A stretch of 64,000 bases of DNA from Bipolaris cookei (Eukaryota > Ascomycota > Dothideomycetes > Pleosporales > Pleosporaceae). Positions within the stretch are counted from its first letter, which is position 1. Each line of letters begins with the position of its first letter. The stretch lies in contig NRSV01000008.1 in the NCBI GenBank assembly GCA_002286855.1, positions 558,001 through 622,000 on the forward strand, read 5' to 3'. Shown piece by piece: positions 62,118 to 64,000 of the stretch. The translations under genes and the position numbers were made by a program. The notes below the pieces were generated by a model that saw only the letters and a list, made by a program, of their open reading frames with translations, was not told the origin of the DNA and did no database searches.

Positions 62118-64000
62118 TCACGACCCCGTAATAGTCGTACTACTAACTGTTCTCTTCCACCCGGCCCATCCCCACCCTCCACCTCCTGCATTTCCCCCAG
62201 CCGGCTCCTTAGGCACAGGACTCGGTGTCACAACCGGCGTACTCGTTGGCGTACTACTTGCGCTCCCGCTTCCACCGGTACTCACCATCCTCTTCAAATT
62301 CTCAAACCGCACCTTGAACTCCTCGAGTTCCTGCTTTGCCACCGCCTCCGCTGTCTTCGCGTTGACGAGTTCGAGTAGGAGGGCTTCATTGTTTGCGTCT
62401 GGGACGGCACCGTCGGTGCCTGCGAGGAAGGATTGCGTGGCCAGCGACGAGGAGCGCTTGGCGAAGATGGGGGTAGGGTGGGATGATGAGAATTGGCGTT
62501 CGGATTTCTGAGATGGGGTGCGGCCGAGACGGAGTTCGCGCAAGCCGCCGGAGACGCTGTCGGAGGTTGTGGAGCGGGAGAGTGAGGGCGGGGTATCGGG
62601 GGTGTTCGTGTCTGTTCCGCCCCAGGAGGAGGCGGCGGCGGATTGCTTGCGGGCATGTTGGCGAAGCTCTTGGATTGTTCTTTCTTGCCGTTGGTTCTGG
62701 TTGTAGCTGTCTTGCAGGCGCTGCCGTGTGTCTCGGAGGGCGTCACGTGCGATTTGGAGTTCGGCGTCACGGTCGCTGAGGTCGCGGGCGAGGCTGTTGC
62801 CGCGCAGCGTTTCATTGGCGAGTTGTTCTTTTGTGCGTGTTAGGTTTTCTTTGAGAATCTCTTTTGTTTCAAAGATGGAGGAGGCGCGGTGGTGGCCTTG
62901 GGATTCGGGGAATCGCGATTCGAGCGTCGTCACTATTTCGGAGGCCTCTGCGCTTAGTTCATTCGAGGCTGCGCCCTCCTCGAGTGCGGCAGCGACAGAT
63001 GCTGCAGTAATCGTTGTCCGCCTTCGCGACGCTCGTGTTGATGGTACGGCGAGTGTGGATGTCTTCTTCCGGACCTTGTCTACTACTATCCGCACGATGC
63101 GATGGTCCTCCTTACGATCCTCGCGCTGCTTTTGCAATGCGGCTTCAAGCTCGCTATTCTGTCTTTGCAGCTGGCTCACAGACATGAGCAGCTGCTCAAT
63201 CTGGTAGTGCAGGTCCCTATCCCTGGACGAAGCGCCCATTGCCATGGAGCCATGGCCAGACTTCATCGACAGGGCGTCTCCGTTGGACGCACGCGAAATG
63301 TCCGTCATGGCTGTGCTTTGCGTGTTTGCTGAGGCGTCTGAATCGGCCATTGAGTTGAGTGTTGAAGCCAAGCTCTGCTTGGAGGCTGAGCGCCTTAGGA
63401 AGCTCACAGGCCGTGAAGGAGCCGAGAGTCCCGGGCTGAGTGAAACAGACTTGGTCGAAGAGTTGGACGGGCCCCACAAACGGCCCAGGAACGACGAGGC
63501 CGACTTCTGGACCTGCTGCTTGGACGTCTCCCTATCCTGAGCTTCCTTGTACTGCTGCTCCAACCCCTGTAACCTTTCCCGCGTCACATCATTTGTGAAA
63601 CCGACAAAATCGGCAACCAACTCATCAGCAGACCCCGCGTTCCGGCCGTATGGATCCCAGAGTTGGCGGCCAAGCAGCAACTGCATGACATCTTCGAATT
63701 CACTTAATGACAAGAGCTTTTGCTCGTTGCGCTTCATCAGAGCCAGTGCTACACGCATGATTGTTTCGGAAGCACCTTCGGCGAACAGCACATCATAGAT
63801 GCGGAAGAGCATAGGCAGTGGGCATGTGACAGCGAAAAAGGAGAGAAACCATTGTGAGAGATATGCAGACTCAACGCCTTGGTCATCGAGGTGCTGCGCC
63901 AGCGCGGGCATGTGATGGTGAAGTAGTTGCTGGAACTGAAAGATGCGAAGATGTAGGCCAGAGAGGTCAGGGAGGAAACAAGAACGAAGGTCATAGTCTT
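62118..64000 (-). CDS. TBC-domain RabGAP, C-terminal part, cut by the window edge
   Basis: The frame is open to the right edge, so the N-terminus and the first TBC half lie outside. The visible TBC part reads YDLRSCFLPDLSGLHLRIFQ, then SQWFLSFFAVTCPLPMLFRI and YDVLFAEGASETIMRVALAL, which is motif C and the end of the domain. The Arg and Gln fingers are not in the window. A Ser-rich linker follows, then long coiled coils (IEQLLMSVSQLQRQNSELEA and, later, RDAELQIARDALRDTRQR), and a Ser/Thr tail. The order TBC, then coiled coil, resembles Gyp5/Gyl1-type GAPs that act on Rab GTPases at Golgi or secretory sites. It is convergent with the TPR gene. Confidence 0.85.
   Translation of the reverse strand, partial: DYDLRSCFLPDLSGLHLRIFQFQQLLHHHMPALAQHLDDQGVESAYLSQWFLSFFAVTCPLPMLFRIYDVLFAEGASETIMRVALALMKRNEQKLLSLSEFEDVMQLLLGRQLWDPYGRNAGSADELVADFVGFTNDVTRERLQGLEQQYKEAQDRETSKQQVQKSASSFLGRLWGPSNSSTKSVSLSPGLSAPSRPVSFLRRSASKQSLASTLNSMADSDASANTQSTAMTDISRASNGDALSMKSGHGSMAMGASSRDRDLHYQIEQLLMSVSQLQRQNSELEAALQKQREDRKEDHRIVRIVVDKVRKKTSTLAVPSTRASRRRTTITAASVAAALEEGAASNELSAEASEIVTTLESRFPESQGHHRASSIFETKEILKENLTRTKEQLANETLRGNSLARDLSDRDAELQIARDALRDTRQRLQDSYNQNQRQERTIQELRQHARKQSAAASSWGGTDTNTPDTPPSLSRSTTSDSVSGGLRELRLGRTPSQKSERQFSSSHPTPIFAKRSSSLATQSFLAGTDGAVPDANNEALLLELVNAKTAEAVAKQELEEFKVRFENLKRMVSTGGSGSASSTPTSTPVVTPSPVPKEPAGGNAGGGGWGWAGWKRTVSSTTITGS

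Overview
The window reads as nuclear DNA of a filamentous ascomycete (Pezizomycotina). Genes carry short GT-AG introns, mostly about 40-100 bp, with CTNAC-type branch sites. The set includes a fungal Zn2Cys6 regulator, fungal Mediator Med1, Tfb5 of TFIIH, an ICP55-type peptidase, a secreted tyrosinase and Fot1/pogo-type DNA transposons. The gene style and element families would fit Dothideomycetes/Pleosporales, but that placement is inference. I found no tRNA, rRNA or CRISPR.

Layout. 1-2.4 kb: a DJ-1/PfpI-like gene. 2.4-6.4 kb: one pogo-like element (A) split by a second (B); removing B and one TA restores A's local reading frame. 6.6-11.2 kb: two unrecognised proteins, the second broken at a homopolymer. 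12.26-12.45 kb: a solo LTR. 13.9-17.8 kb: a glyoxalase-like protein and a Zn2Cys6 regulator whose frame is broken by a 4-bp tandem duplication. 18.4-21.3 kb: a divergent pair, SIRT5-like sirtuin and ICP55-like aminopeptidase P. 22.4-26.5 kb: a secreted tyrosinase and a D-lactate dehydrogenase-type FAD oxidase. 26.7-28.7 kb: degraded element C, itself carrying a 166-bp solo LTR. 29.0-32.9 kb: a very large, mostly disordered protein. 35-49 kb: glutamine synthetase, Med1, a small zinc-binding-like protein, a GFA-family protein, Tfb5, a one-TM protein with a PY motif and a divergent beta-carbonic anhydrase-like gene, separated by long gene-poor stretches. 49.4-52.1 kb: tandem repeats, element D and another probable solo LTR. 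53.1-64 kb: a compact block of an MFS exporter, an isochorismatase/AlkB/GST fusion, an SRAP/HMCES-type protein, a mitochondrial TPR protein and the 3' part of a TBC RabGAP that runs off the right edge.

The strongest themes are nested and damaged transposons whose histories can be read from target duplications and restored frames, several genes or elements disabled by short tandem duplications, enzyme folds that have lost their catalytic residues (DJ-1-like, isochorismatase-like, carbonic anhydrase-like), and a right-hand block where an AlkB-containing fusion lies next to an SRAP abasic-site protein.
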